A stretch of 64,000 bases of DNA from Marinobacterium weihaiense (GCF_019061305.1 NZ_JAHQZT010000006.1:1-64000); one strand, 5' to 3'; shown: positions 27,643 through 36,511, numbered from the stretch's first letter. The notes: a model not told the origin generated them from the sequence alone. Translations and numbers: made by a program.

Positions 27643-28478
27643 GGCTTCTCGCCCATGGCCAGGCGGGCCGCGATCTCTTCCAGACAAGGGATCACATCAG
27701 CGATGCTGTCGATGACATAGTGGGCACCGCTGCCGATCATGCGCTGGTAGGCAGCCGTACGGCGAAGCGCCTGTTCCTCGGGGTTCAACGCCTGCCAGGC
27801 TTCCAGACTCATGCCCACTTCATTGCCGCTGACGGCGACGCCGATGGTCCACATGCCGGCGTTGAGCCCTTCCTCGATACCGGTCAGGGTGTCATCGATT
27901 TTGACGCAGGCGCAGAGGTGCTGCACGCCCAGATCCATGGCGTTTTTCAGGCTCATGTACGGATAGGGACGGCCCTTGGGCACTTCGGTGGCGCAGACGT
28001 TGCTGTCCGGGGTGTAGCCCTGCTCGGCGGCACGGGCCAGCAGGCCTTCGATCATGCTGCCCGCATAACCGGTATTGGCACCGATGCGGATATCGTTAGC
28101 ACGCATCCAGTCCAGCGCCTCGGTCAGGCCCGGGATCAGCTCGGCAGTCTGGGCGATGGCGTCGATCTGCAGCGGCACGAAGTCGTCGTACATGCGGTCG
28201 ATGTCGGCCTTGGTCGGCAGCGCGCCCTTCACGTCTTTCCAGGTGTCCTGAATACGCGGATGGGCACACAGCTGGCGGATATGTTCACGCTTTTCGGTGC
28301 CCATGGGGCCACGGGCTTCGGCTTCGCTGATCGGCACGCCTTCGTCAGCGAACAGGCGCTGGAAGGCACGGATCGGCGCCATGGAACCGAAGTCCACGGT
28401 GGTACCGGCCCAGTCCATGATCACGGCTTCGATGGGGCCGGTGTAACGGCGTTCAAACTGGTAAATCGGTGCAGTCAT
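27639..28478 (-). CDS. phnX: PhnX phosphonoacetaldehyde hydrolase (phosphonatase)
   Basis: A 279-residue HAD protein. The nucleophile motif is IMDWAGTTVDFG (D22) and the Schiff-base lysine is K63 in PMGTEKREHIR. Further motifs are IGANTGYAGSMIEG, RPYPYMSLKNAMDLG and KIDDTLTGIEEGLNAGMWTIGV. It splits phosphonoacetaldehyde into acetaldehyde and phosphate. It follows phnW by 28 bases and its stop overlaps the EamA start. Confidence 0.95.
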   Translation of the reverse strand: MTAPIYQFERRYTGPIEAVIMDWAGTTVDFGSMAPIRAFQRLFADEGVPISEAEARGPMGTEKREHIRQLCAHPRIQDTWKDVKGALPTKADIDRMYDDFVPLQIDAIAQTAELIPGLTEALDWMRANDIRIGANTGYAGSMIEGLLARAAEQGYTPDSNVCATEVPKGRPYPYMSLKNAMDLGVQHLCACVKIDDTLTGIEEGLNAGMWTIGVAVSGNEVGMSLEAWQALNPEEQALRRTAAYQRMIGSGAHYVIDSIADVIPCLEEIAARLAMGEKP

Positions 28479-28506
28479 GACAATGTCTCCGTTGAATTCA
28501 GTGGGG

Positions 28507-29652
28507 TCAGGCGGTCGCCGCCGCGTTCAGCGTGTGGATGGGCGCGCCGGACGGGATCTGCAGTTCGTCCAGCACGGCGGCCACGGCGGCCAGGACCGCA
28601 TCGATCTGCTCATCGTACAGCTGGCCGATACAGCCCAGGCGGAAGCTCTCCGCTGCGGTCAACTTGCCCGGGTAAATGATGAAGCCACGGGCTTTCATGC
28701 GGTCGTAGAAGGTCTGGAAGTCGAAGTGGTCATGGCCCGGCGAGAAGAAGGTGATGATGATCGGCGACAGCCACTCATCGCTGAGCAGGGTCTCGAAACC
28801 GAGCTGGCGCATGCCGGCCACCAGGCGCTGCTGGTTACGCTGATAGCGTGCATAGCGCCCGGCAATACCGCCCTCCTCTGCATGCTCCTTCAGCGCCTGC
28901 AGGAACGCCGCCACCACGTGAGTCGGCGGGGTATAGCGCCACTGACCGGTCTTGGCCAGGTACTGCCACTGGTCGAGCAGGTCCATGCTCAGCGAGTGAG
29001 CATTGCCCTTGGAGGCTTCCAGCGCGCTCCGGCGAATCAGGCTGAAGCCGAAGCCGGGTACGCCCTCAAAGCACTTGTTGGCCGAGGAAATCAGTGCATC
29101 AAACTGCACGGTTTTGGCACTGATCGCGACAGCACCAAAGGCACTCATGGAATCGATGATCAAACGACGGCCCTGACGCGCCACCACCTCGGCGATCTCC
29201 TCCACCGGGTTGAGGATGCCGGAGCTGGTTTCGCAGTGCACCACGGCCACATGGGTAATCGTCGGGTCGGCGGCCAGCATCGCTTCCACCTCTTCGCCTC
29301 GCGGTGGTGCGTAGTCGCCCTTGTCCAGCGCCACGTAGTCACGGCCCAGGTAGTCCATGATCGTGCCCATGCGCTGGCCGTAGGCACCGTTCATCAGAAT
29401 CAGCAGCTTGCCGTTCTTCGGCACCAGCGTGGCCAGAGTAGCTTCCACGGCGAAGGTGCCGGAGCCCTGCATGGGTACGCAAACATGGCTGTCTTCGCCA
29501 TCGATCAGGGTTACCAGCTGCTGGCACAGCCGGGCGGTCATGGCTCGGAAGTCGCCATCCCAGGAGCCCCAGTCCTGCAGCATCGCCTGCTTGACGCTAA
29601 GGGTGGTGGTGATGGGGCCAGGGGTCAGCAGATAAGGCTGTTCAGTTGTCAT
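28507..29652 (-). CDS. phnW: PhnW 2-aminoethylphosphonate-pyruvate transaminase
   Basis: A 381-residue class V aminotransferase. It begins [19 protein letters not shown], has [19 protein letters not shown] and the PLP lysine K193 in [16 protein letters not shown], all typical of PhnW. It moves the amino group of AEP to pyruvate, making phosphonoacetaldehyde and alanine. The operator-like palindrome lies 14 bases before its start, so phnW-phnX-EamA has its own regulated promoter. Confidence 0.95.
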   Translation of the reverse strand: MTTEQPYLLTPGPITTTLSVKQAMLQDWGSWDGDFRAMTARLCQQLVTLIDGEDSHVCVPMQGSGTFAVEATLATLVPKNGKLLILMNGAYGQRMGTIMDYLGRDYVALDKGDYAPPRGEEVEAMLAADPTITHVAVVHCETSSGILNPVEEIAEVVARQGRRLIIDSMSAFGAVAISAKTVQFDALISSANKCFEGVPGFGFSLIRRSALEASKGNAHSLSMDLLDQWQYLAKTGQWRYTPPTHVVAAFLQALKEHAEEGGIAGRYARYQRNQQRLVAGMRQLGFETLLSDEWLSPIIITFFSPGHDHFDFQTFYDRMKARGFIIYPGKLTAAESFRLGCIGQLYDEQIDAVLAAVAAVLDELQIPSGAPIHTLNAAATA

Positions 29653-29665
29653 GATCTCTCTCTTT

Positions 29666-29679
29666 CTGGTCTATACCAG
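29666..29679. promoter_or_regulatory. Palindromic operator upstream of phnW (copy 1)
   Basis: CTGGTCTATACCAG: arms CTGGT and ACCAG around a CTAT core. It lies 14 bases before the phnW start, in the 87-base gap after phnU. Two further copies occur before phnS and before the FAD oxidoreductase gene. The core matches the TGGTATAGACCA type recognised by HutC-group GntR regulators such as PhnF, so the local GntR/UTRA protein is the likely ligand. Confidence 0.75.
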
Positions 29680-29739
29680 GGTTTCGAAGCAAAAAATTTT
29701 GGCTCGGATCAGGCGGGGCACCCGCAGGTGCCCCCGGCC

Positions 29740-31434
29740 TCAGCGCTGCCGCCAGCGCTGGGTGCGTTGCAGAATCTGGTGGCTGATCAGCCAGTGCAGT
29801 GTTTTGGCCGCCAGCGAGGTCAACATCAGCAGCACCGCCATGGCGGCGGCCGGGGCCGTATCCCCCGCTTCATCCATGTGCAGCACCGCCACCGAGGCCA
29901 GGGTGGTCTCGGCCGAGTACAGGAACACCACCGCCGACACCGTGGTCATGGCGTTGACGAACAGGTACACGGAGATATCCAGCACCGACGGCAGGGCCAG
30001 CGGCAGGGTGACGCGACGGAGCGTGGTGTAGAACGGCACTTTCAGCGAGGCCGACACCGCCTCGAACTCGTTGTCGATCTGCTTCAGGCTGGTCACGGCG
30101 GTCAGGTGACACACGGTGTAGAAGTGCACCAGCGTGTTCAGGACCAGGATCGCCATGGTGCCGTACATCAGGTTCAGCGGGTTGTTGGGCTGGTTGAAGA
30201 AGAAGATGTACGCCAGGCCAAGCACGATGCCCGGCACCGCCATCGGCAACATCGCCAGCAGCTGCAGCAGCTTGCGCGCCGTTGGCATCGGCTTGATCTT
30301 CTCGCTCATGTACGCCACCAGGAAGACCACGGCGGTGCCGATCACGGCGGCCCAGGCCGACATCTGCAGCGAGTTGAAATAGGACGCCCAGCCACCGCCA
30401 TCCATCATGTCGAAGCGGTAGTTGTTGAACGACAGCGCCATGTTGTAGGGCCAGAAGGTGATGAAGGAGGCGTAAATCGCCATGCCCACCACCAGCAGCA
30501 GGAAACCACAGACTAGGGTGCAGAACAGGGTCAGCAGGGCATCACGCAGCGGCGCCTTGTTGGGTTGCAGCGGCACGGCGCGGGCCGACAGCTGGGATGA
30601 CTGATGGCGCTGCACCCGACGCTCGACGATAAAAGACACCAGCGCCGGCAGCAGCAGGATCACGCTGACCACCGCGCCCATCTGAAAGTTCTGCTGCCCC
30701 ACCACCTGCTTGTAGATATCGGTGGCCAACACGTTGTACTGCCCGCCAATCACCTTGGCAACGCCGAAATCGGTGATGGTCAGGGTGAAAATCACGAAGA
30801 TGGTGTTGATCAGACCGTAGCGCACCGACGGCAGCGTCACGGTCAGGAACACGCGCCAGGACGGCGTTTTCATCGATTTGGCCGCTTCATACAGGCGCGC
30901 ATCGCTGTTGCTGAAGGCGGTAATCAGGATCATCAGCGCATGGGGAAAGGCCCAGAAGCTCAGGCCCATGACGATGCCCACCGGACCGTAGATGCTGTCC
31001 ACCGGCAGCCAGTCCTTGAGAATGCCCTGGTTGCCGAACAGGTAGATCATGCTCAGCGCCGGCAGCAGCGAGGGCGCAAACAGCGGCAGCATGGTCAGCA
31101 GACGGAAGCCCTTTTTCCCCACCATGCCACTGCGGGTCAGGGCATAGGCGAAGACAAAGGCGGTCGAAACCACGATCAGCGTGGTCCAGACGGCGATATT
31201 GAGCGAATTCAGAATCGACTCGGTCAATGCCGGGTTGCTGAAATAGGCGATGAAGTTGCTCAGGCCGATATACTCGCCGGCCCCGTTCTGCAGGCTCTTG
31301 ACCAGCATGGTCAGCAGCGGCACCAGCAGCGCCAGCAGCAGGAACAGCACCCCGGCCGCCACGATCAGGCGCTGCAGCCAGGTTTCGGTATCAAAGCCGC
31401 GTTTGGCGGCCAGACTTAGGGTCGCGGACATCAT
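29740..31434 (-). CDS. phnU: 2-aminoethylphosphonate ABC transporter permease (fused)
   Basis: A 564-residue permease with about twelve hydrophobic helices in two halves, each with an EAA-like loop (SDARLYEAAKSMKTPSWRVFLTVTLPSVRYG and NEFEAVSASLKVPFYTTLRRVTLPLALPSV). The FbpB-like fused architecture is known for the PhnU2 type of AEP permease. It moves AEP across the inner membrane together with PhnT and PhnS. Its ATG overlaps the phnT stop; AGGAGCC precedes it. Confidence 0.88.
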   Translation of the reverse strand: MMSATLSLAAKRGFDTETWLQRLIVAAGVLFLLLALLVPLLTMLVKSLQNGAGEYIGLSNFIAYFSNPALTESILNSLNIAVWTTLIVVSTAFVFAYALTRSGMVGKKGFRLLTMLPLFAPSLLPALSMIYLFGNQGILKDWLPVDSIYGPVGIVMGLSFWAFPHALMILITAFSNSDARLYEAAKSMKTPSWRVFLTVTLPSVRYGLINTIFVIFTLTITDFGVAKVIGGQYNVLATDIYKQVVGQQNFQMGAVVSVILLLPALVSFIVERRVQRHQSSQLSARAVPLQPNKAPLRDALLTLFCTLVCGFLLLVVGMAIYASFITFWPYNMALSFNNYRFDMMDGGGWASYFNSLQMSAWAAVIGTAVVFLVAYMSEKIKPMPTARKLLQLLAMLPMAVPGIVLGLAYIFFFNQPNNPLNLMYGTMAILVLNTLVHFYTVCHLTAVTSLKQIDNEFEAVSASLKVPFYTTLRRVTLPLALPSVLDISVYLFVNAMTTVSAVVFLYSAETTLASVAVLHMDEAGDTAPAAAMAVLLMLTSLAAKTLHWLISHQILQRTQRWRQR

Positions 31435-32603
31435 CAGGCTCCTGCCACCTGCATGGCCGCCACGCCCAGATTCATCTGGCCGTTGTGCCCCGCTTCACTG
31501 ACGGGATTACGGTTCTGGCCTTCCTGCGGATAAAACTTGAGCGCCGCCGCCGGCACGCTCAGCCAAAGGGCTCGCCCCACCGCCGGGTTCAGGCTGTGCA
31601 GCTGCTCCACCGGCAGGTCGACGTGGATCTGCGGCAGCTCGGCGTCATAGCCCAGCTCCAGGCGGACAAAGGCGCCCATGAAGTGGACCTGCTCCAGCTG
31701 CGCCTGGAATACCAGCTGCTCGCTGCGGTCCAGCCCCCAGGGGGCGGCATGCAGCTGCACGCTCTCGGGACGGAAGCCCAGCGTGCCCTCGTCACAGGGC
31801 GGCAGCATCAACGGCACCTGCACCTCCTTGCGTCCTAGCATCAGCTGGTTGTGGCTGAGCACTCGGGCCGGCAGCAGGTTCATGCTGCCAACAAAACGGG
31901 CTACGAATTCGGTGGCCGGCTGGCGGTAGATCTCTTCCGGGGTGCCGATCTGGGCGATGCGGCCGTGATCCATGACCACGATACGATCCGCCATGGTCAG
32001 CGCCTCGTCCTGGTCATGGGTCACCATGATGGTGGTGATGCCCAGCTTGCGCTGCAGGGCGCAGATCTCGTTGCGCAGGTGCAGGCGTACACGGGCATCC
32101 AGCGCCGACAGCGGCTCGTCCAGCAGCAATAGGCCGGGCTCGGTCGCCAGGGCACGGGCCAGCGCCACACGCTGCTGCTGGCCGCCGGACAGCTGGCCGG
32201 GGAACTTGTCGCCGATCTCCGGCAGGTGAATCTGGTCCAGCAGTGACTGGACACGCTGCTCGCGCTCGCGGCGCGGAATCTTCATGTTGGCCAGACCGTA
32301 GGCGATGTTTTCGCTCACGGTCAGGTTGGGAAACAGGGCATAGGACTGAAACACGATGCCGAAATCACGCTGCTGCGGCGGCAGGGTCGAGATGTCGCGC
32401 CCGGCCTGCACGATGCGCCCCTCTTCCTGCTGTTCCAGACCGGCAATCGCTCTGAGCAGCGTGGTTTTGCCGCAGCCGGACGGACCCAGGAAGCAGATGA
32501 ACTCGCCTTCCTTGATTTCCAGGGAAATGTCATCCAGTGCGGTGAAACTGCCAAAGGACTTGCGCAGATGCTGAATCTGCAGGTAGTGGGTTGAAGTGGT
32601 CAT
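31434..32603 (-). CDS. phnT: 2-aminoethylphosphonate ABC transporter ATPase
   Basis: A 389-residue ATPase. It has Walker A FLGPSGCGKTTLLRAI, signature QLSGGQQQRVALARAL, Walker B LLLDEPLSALDARVR, switch MVTHDQDEALTMADR and a C-terminal TOBE-type domain (residues ~270-370). It powers AEP import with PhnU and PhnS. It sits 68 bases after phnS and overlaps phnU. Confidence 0.9.
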   Translation of the reverse strand: MTTSTHYLQIQHLRKSFGSFTALDDISLEIKEGEFICFLGPSGCGKTTLLRAIAGLEQQEEGRIVQAGRDISTLPPQQRDFGIVFQSYALFPNLTVSENIAYGLANMKIPRREREQRVQSLLDQIHLPEIGDKFPGQLSGGQQQRVALARALATEPGLLLLDEPLSALDARVRLHLRNEICALQRKLGITTIMVTHDQDEALTMADRIVVMDHGRIAQIGTPEEIYRQPATEFVARFVGSMNLLPARVLSHNQLMLGRKEVQVPLMLPPCDEGTLGFRPESVQLHAAPWGLDRSEQLVFQAQLEQVHFMGAFVRLELGYDAELPQIHVDLPVEQLHSLNPAVGRALWLSVPAAALKFYPQEGQNRNPVSEAGHNGQMNLGVAAMQVAGA

Positions 32604-32671
32604 GTTCAGTCTCCGTAAAAAATAGCGGGAGGGCGACAGCCGTCACCCTCCTTGAGTAACGCTCCGGGCGA

Positions 32672-33694
32672 TCAGTTTTTCGCTTCGCTCTTGCCGTCGT
32701 AGCGCTGCTGCCATTCCTTGAGAATGCGCGCACGGTTGACGGCGGCCCATTCAAAGTCGTTATCGATCATGCGTTCAGCGATATCGGCCGGGTAGTTCGG
32801 CACCGGCTTGGCCACGCCCGGCATGGCAACGACCGCATAGTTGTCGTTGTAGAGCCTGTTGGCGTCACGGCTGACGGCCCAGTCCATGAGCTTGCCGGCC
32901 GCCGCCATCTTGTCGGTACCCTTGACGATGGCCGCCGCTTCCATGTCCCAGCCCAGCCCTTCAGACGGGAACGCCAGATCGATCGGCGCCCCCTGGTTGA
33001 TCAGCTTGGCGCCGCGGTAGGCAAAGGAGATGCCGATCGGGGTTTCGCCGGAGGCGGCCATCTTGCAGGGCTTGGAGCCTGAATGGGTGTAGCGGTCGAT
33101 GTTCTGGTGCAGATCATCCATGAACGCCCAGCCCTGCTCTTCGCCGAAGGTCTGCAGCCAGCTGGCCACATCCAGATAGCCGGTGCCGGACGAGTTCGGG
33201 TTCGGCATCACCACATGACCCTGGTACACCGGCTTGGTCAGATCCTTCCAGTTGGTCGGCATCGGCAGGTCATGTTTCTTCGCTTCGATGCGGTTGAAAC
33301 AGATCGATGCCACCCAGGCATCCATGCCCACCCATGAAGGAACCTCGTCCTTGTCAACGAACTGACCGCTCAGCGCATCCACACCTTTCGGCGTGTACGG
33401 CTGCAGCATCTGCTGATTCTTCAGCACCAGCAGGCTGGTGGCCGCGACCCCCAGAATGGCATCCGCCTGGGGATTGTCCTTTTCGGCCAGCAGCCGCGCC
33501 GTGATGATGCCAGTGGAGTCACGTACCCAGCGGATCTTGATATCGGGGTTAGCACTTTCGAACGCCTTGGCATAGGACTTGAGCTGGTCCGCTTCCAGCG
33601 CGGTATAAACCGTCAGCTCCGTCGCGGCCTGTGCGCCGGTTGTTGTCAGGGCAACCGCAGCCGCCAGCAGGGTCTTTTTCAGGTTAAGCGTCAT
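32672..33694 (-). CDS. phnS: 2-aminoethylphosphonate periplasmic binding protein
   Basis: A 340-residue protein with signal peptide MTLNLKKTLLAAAVALTTTGAQA and a class II (iron-binding-like) periplasmic fold: ELTVYTALEADQLKSYAKAFE, IRWVRDSTGIITARLLAEKDNPQADAI, VMPNPNSSGTGYLDVASWLQTFGEEQGW. It captures AEP in the periplasm. It is the first gene of phnSTU and has an operator-like palindrome about 55 bases upstream. Confidence 0.9.
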   Translation of the reverse strand: MTLNLKKTLLAAAVALTTTGAQAATELTVYTALEADQLKSYAKAFESANPDIKIRWVRDSTGIITARLLAEKDNPQADAILGVAATSLLVLKNQQMLQPYTPKGVDALSGQFVDKDEVPSWVGMDAWVASICFNRIEAKKHDLPMPTNWKDLTKPVYQGHVVMPNPNSSGTGYLDVASWLQTFGEEQGWAFMDDLHQNIDRYTHSGSKPCKMAASGETPIGISFAYRGAKLINQGAPIDLAFPSEGLGWDMEAAAIVKGTDKMAAAGKLMDWAVSRDANRLYNDNYAVVAMPGVAKPVPNYPADIAERMIDNDFEWAAVNRARILKEWQQRYDGKSEAKN

Positions 33695-33747
33695 GGTGTA
33701 ATCCTTTTATCCGTTGAACATGCATTGGAATGAAAACCGGCGTGTAT

Positions 33748-33761
33748 CTGGTCTATACCAA
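33748..33761. promoter_or_regulatory. Palindromic operator upstream of phnS (copy 2)
   Basis: CTGGTCTATACCAA, identical to copy 1 except for the last base. It lies 54 bases before the phnS start in the 120-base gap after the FAD oxidoreductase gene, a position suited to repressing the phnSTU promoter. Confidence 0.75.
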
Positions 33762-33814
33762 TGGATTTTCACAGTACTCTGTTGCAAAACAATGAACGAA
33801 AGATTGCATGTTTT

Positions 33815-35047
33815 TTAACCGGATCGTTTTTGGCTGCGCGCCAGGGCACAGCGGACCCGAAACGCCTCGCTGAACGGATCAACCGCACCGAAGCGATCAA
33901 CGGCAAACGGCGTTGCGTCGGTAGACAGCGGCTGCTCCAGCGCCTGCTCGGCCAGCAGACGCCCGATGCCGCCGGACAGGGCAATGCCGCCGCCAGAGCA
34001 GCCGGTGCCGACCAACAGGCCGGGCAGCGCCGTGACTCCCAGCAGCGGCTTGCCATCGGGGGTGTAACTGGACACACCGGTCAGGTAATGGGCAATGCCC
34101 AGCTGCGCCAGCGCCGGGAATACCTCGGCCAGTTCGGCCCAGCCGGTTTCAAGGCATTCCCAGCCGTCCGGGTCGCAGTTGAACAGGTAACCGTGAATAT
34201 CCGCCGGCAGATTGGCCGGGTCGCCATACACCGCCTGCCGGTCACGCAGACCGAACAGCAGCCCGCCCACTTCGGGGCGCGCATAGGCGTTGGCATCCGG
34301 CAGGATTACCATCGGGCTGTCGGCAGGAAAGAGTGCGGGATTGTCGTCGCTGATCCAGTAGTGACTGCGTACTGGCGCCATCGCCAGAGCCACGCCGTGC
34401 TGTGCCAGCAAAGGGATCGACCAGGGACCGGCACAGCAAATCAGCGTCTGCGCGCGCATCTCGCCCTGTGCGGTATGTACGCCGACCGCCCGGCCCTGCT
34501 CGACCAGCAGCTGCTCGATGCGACAGTTCTGCACCACCTCAACCCCCAGGCGACGGGCCGCGCTCAGGTAGCCCTGCGCCAGCTGCACCGGGTCCAGATA
34601 GCCATCATCGGCCACAAACAGCGCCTGCCCCCTGTCATCAGGCGCCAGCCAGGGCGCGCGCGTCTGCACCTGTGCCGGGGTCAGCCAGTCGGCCTGCAGC
34701 CCCAGCCGAGTGGCCGTCTCCGCCGTCTGTTGCAGATAGTCCTTGCCGCCCGCCTCGGTCGCCAGGTGCAGGCTGCCCACACGGCGCAGCGGCAATGGCG
34801 CCTCCAGCACGGCATCCAGCTGATCGATGGCAGCAAAGGTTTGCGCCACCAGCGCGGCCATGGCCGGGTCCGGGCGCACCCGCGTCAGCAGGGCCGCCGC
34901 CTGACTGGTGGTCGCCGCCGCCGTCAGCCCGGCTTCGACAATGCGGATACGGCTGCCGACCGGAGCGCGCTGCGCCAGCGACCAGGCCGTGGCGGCACCC
35001 AGGATGCCGCCACCGATGATGAGAAAGTCTGTCGAGGGGTATTGCAT
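33815..35047 (-). CDS. DAO-type FAD-dependent oxidoreductase of the AEP locus
   Basis: A 410-residue D-amino-acid-oxidase/glycine-oxidase fold protein. The dinucleotide motif is FLIIGGGILGAATAWSLA near the N-terminus, and GYLDPVQLAQGYLSAARRLGVEV and the C-terminal SYTPDGKPLLGVTALPGLLVGTGCSGGGIALSGGIG complete the fold. It is transcribed with the AEP genes and carries its own copy of the operator. FAD amine oxidases linked to phosphonate loci are known to oxidise AEP or N-methyl-AEP to phosphonoacetaldehyde (PbfC/D type). Which substrate this one uses is unknown. Confidence 0.82.
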   Translation of the reverse strand: MQYPSTDFLIIGGGILGAATAWSLAQRAPVGSRIRIVEAGLTAAATTSQAAALLTRVRPDPAMAALVAQTFAAIDQLDAVLEAPLPLRRVGSLHLATEAGGKDYLQQTAETATRLGLQADWLTPAQVQTRAPWLAPDDRGQALFVADDGYLDPVQLAQGYLSAARRLGVEVVQNCRIEQLLVEQGRAVGVHTAQGEMRAQTLICCAGPWSIPLLAQHGVALAMAPVRSHYWISDDNPALFPADSPMVILPDANAYARPEVGGLLFGLRDRQAVYGDPANLPADIHGYLFNCDPDGWECLETGWAELAEVFPALAQLGIAHYLTGVSSYTPDGKPLLGVTALPGLLVGTGCSGGGIALSGGIGRLLAEQALEQPLSTDATPFAVDRFGAVDPFSEAFRVRCALARSQKRSG

Positions 35048-35060
35048 GAATCCGGCTCCA

Positions 35061-35078
35061 ATCTGGTATAGACCAGAT
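35061..35078. promoter_or_regulatory. Palindromic operator upstream of the FAD oxidoreductase (copy 3)
   Basis: ATCTGGTATAGACCAGAT, the longest of the three copies, with 7-bp arms around an ATAG core. It is read in the opposite orientation to copies 1 and 2. It lies 14 bases before the oxidoreductase start, in the 77-base gap after the GntR gene. Confidence 0.78.
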
Positions 35079-35124
35079 TATGGGCCGGCAAAATGACACC
35101 GCGGTGACAGATTGATTGCAGCGC

Positions 35125-35847
35125 TCAGTGACGGTTGCCGATATGCACCGCGATTTTCAGGGCATCATGCAGCCAGTATTCCCGGTCCAGCTCCAGAAAC
35201 TCGCCATCCTGATCATGACTCAAGCGCTGTATGTACAGCCCGGCTGTGCCCTGGTTGACGTTCAGGGCTTCGGCTTCCTGCCCTTTCAGCGCCAGCGGAT
35301 AGATTTCGATGTCACGATGTTCCGGGCGCAAGTCGTACTTGTCACGCAGCATCTGCCAGATCGACAGGTCGGTACTTTCACCGAGCAGCCCGGGACAGCG
35401 CGCCGGGTTGAGATAGTTGTGCTCCACCAGCAGCCCGCGCTCATCCACGTAGCGCCGCCGAAACACGTGGTAGATGGGGGCGCCCACCGCCAGCCCGGTG
35501 GTTTCAGCCAGCCAGGGCGGTACTTCCGTCAGCTGCTTGAACAGGGTTTCCGTGCGTGGCCGAAAGCCTTGTTCGATGACGTAACGATTGAAGCCGACAT
35601 CGCGGCTGGGGTCGTAACGCAGCCGTTCGGGCGTGATGAACCAGCCACGCCGATTGGACCGAAAGATGAGCCCTTCCGCTTCCAGCTGTGCCAGGGCCTG
35701 GCGGATGGTCACGCGCGTGGTGTGAAACCGTTCCGAGAGTTCGCGCTCGGACGGCAGGCGTTGCTGGCTGGAGAGTTGCTCCGCCTCGATCCAGTCCCAG
35801 AGGCGATCACGCAGTTGCAGGTATACGGGATAATCAGTTCGGCACAT
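35125..35847 (-). CDS. phnR: GntR/UTRA-family regulator of the AEP genes (PhnR-like)
   Basis: A 240-residue product from the ATG at 35847; a GTG at 35868 would add 7 residues. The N-terminal winged HTH is YLQLRDRLWDWIEAEQL...LPSERELSERFHTTRVTIRQALAQLEAEGLIFRSNRRGWF. A UTRA effector domain follows (PIYHVFRRRYVDERGLLVEHNYLN...LYIQRLSHDQDGEFLELDREYWLHDALKIAVHI). It is of the type that binds phosphonate or sugar-phosphate effectors. No operator copy is visible before its own start. It probably represses the three neighbouring units until AEP or an intermediate is present. Confidence 0.85.
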   Translation of the reverse strand: MCRTDYPVYLQLRDRLWDWIEAEQLSSQQRLPSERELSERFHTTRVTIRQALAQLEAEGLIFRSNRRGWFITPERLRYDPSRDVGFNRYVIEQGFRPRTETLFKQLTEVPPWLAETTGLAVGAPIYHVFRRRYVDERGLLVEHNYLNPARCPGLLGESTDLSIWQMLRDKYDLRPEHRDIEIYPLALKGQEAEALNVNQGTAGLYIQRLSHDQDGEFLELDREYWLHDALKIAVHIGNRH

Positions 35848-35920
35848 CGGAAAAATTTGAATCCTCACACTGAGAAACGACTAGGTGGCAGAATAGCGGC
35901 AAAGGGACCGTCAATAACAG

Positions 35921-36319
35921 TCAACCGCCGCAGGGCAGACACCGAGGTTCCTGCACCCCGGGTATATAGTTGATCCGAGACCGATGAATCGCCAGCCAAA
36001 CCCGGCGTCCCGGCAGAGGAATACAGGTGCCCGCCCGTCGCACCCGCAATGCCAGTTCGGGCACACCTGGCTGCAGCACAATACTCAGCCAATCGCTCGT
36101 CCCAACGGCCGCCCGCCGGGCCACTTCACCGCTCAACATCAGATGATCAGCGGGGTCAGGCCCCCAGGGGCCGGCCAGCAGATTAATATCCTTCGTACAG
36201 AAGCCGAGCCATCCACGTGTGGATGCCGGCAGGCTCGGACAGTGACCCAACACCACGCCATACGCCCAGATCTGATGTGCGCTATCGACCTTGACCTGCC
36301 AACCATTGTAATCCTGCAT
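35921..36319 (-). CDS. Hypothetical protein, possibly TOBE-like
   Basis: A 132-residue frame with CTG-rich codon use like its neighbours, on the same strand as phnR and 73 bases upstream of it. I do not recognise the family. The middle and end (WLSIVLQPGVPELALRVRR...PLPGRRVWLAIHRSRINYIPG) have the rhythm of a TOBE domain, the ligand-binding tail of many ABC ATPases including PhnT. That resemblance is by eye only. No strong ribosome site precedes the ATG, so the start is uncertain. Confidence 0.5.
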   Translation of the reverse strand: MQDYNGWQVKVDSAHQIWAYGVVLGHCPSLPASTRGWLGFCTKDINLLAGPWGPDPADHLMLSGEVARRAAVGTSDWLSIVLQPGVPELALRVRRAGTCIPLPGRRVWLAIHRSRINYIPGVQEPRCLPCGG

Positions 36320-36429
36320 GCAGCAATTCCCGTACTCGGGCCACTGGAGCCCCGTTTGGCCTCAATAACGGCACCTTTATCGAATCAAGAGTAGCACCGT
36401 AGAATGACACCCCGATGACGCAGCTCCGC

Positions 36430-36457
36430 TTTACACCCCCCTTGCCACTGCTACAAT
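36430..36457 (+). promoter_or_regulatory. Sigma-70-type promoter of the decarboxylase gene
   Basis: TTTACA (36430-36435), a 16-base spacer and TACAAT (36452-36457). The predicted start near 36464 leaves a leader of about 48 bases before the ATG at 36512. Confidence 0.5.
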
Positions 36458-36511
36458 TGCGCACTGTCCAGGCTGTCTGGAAATCCGCCCCAATTTGCAG
36501 GATTTGTGTGA

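Noticed and set aside
28477-30516. Very long plus-strand open frame (679 codons) opposite phnX, phnW and phnU
   Set aside because: It is an antisense shadow of GC-rich codons; the His/Gln/Arg-rich translation has no domain. phnX, phnW and phnU on the other strand are certain.
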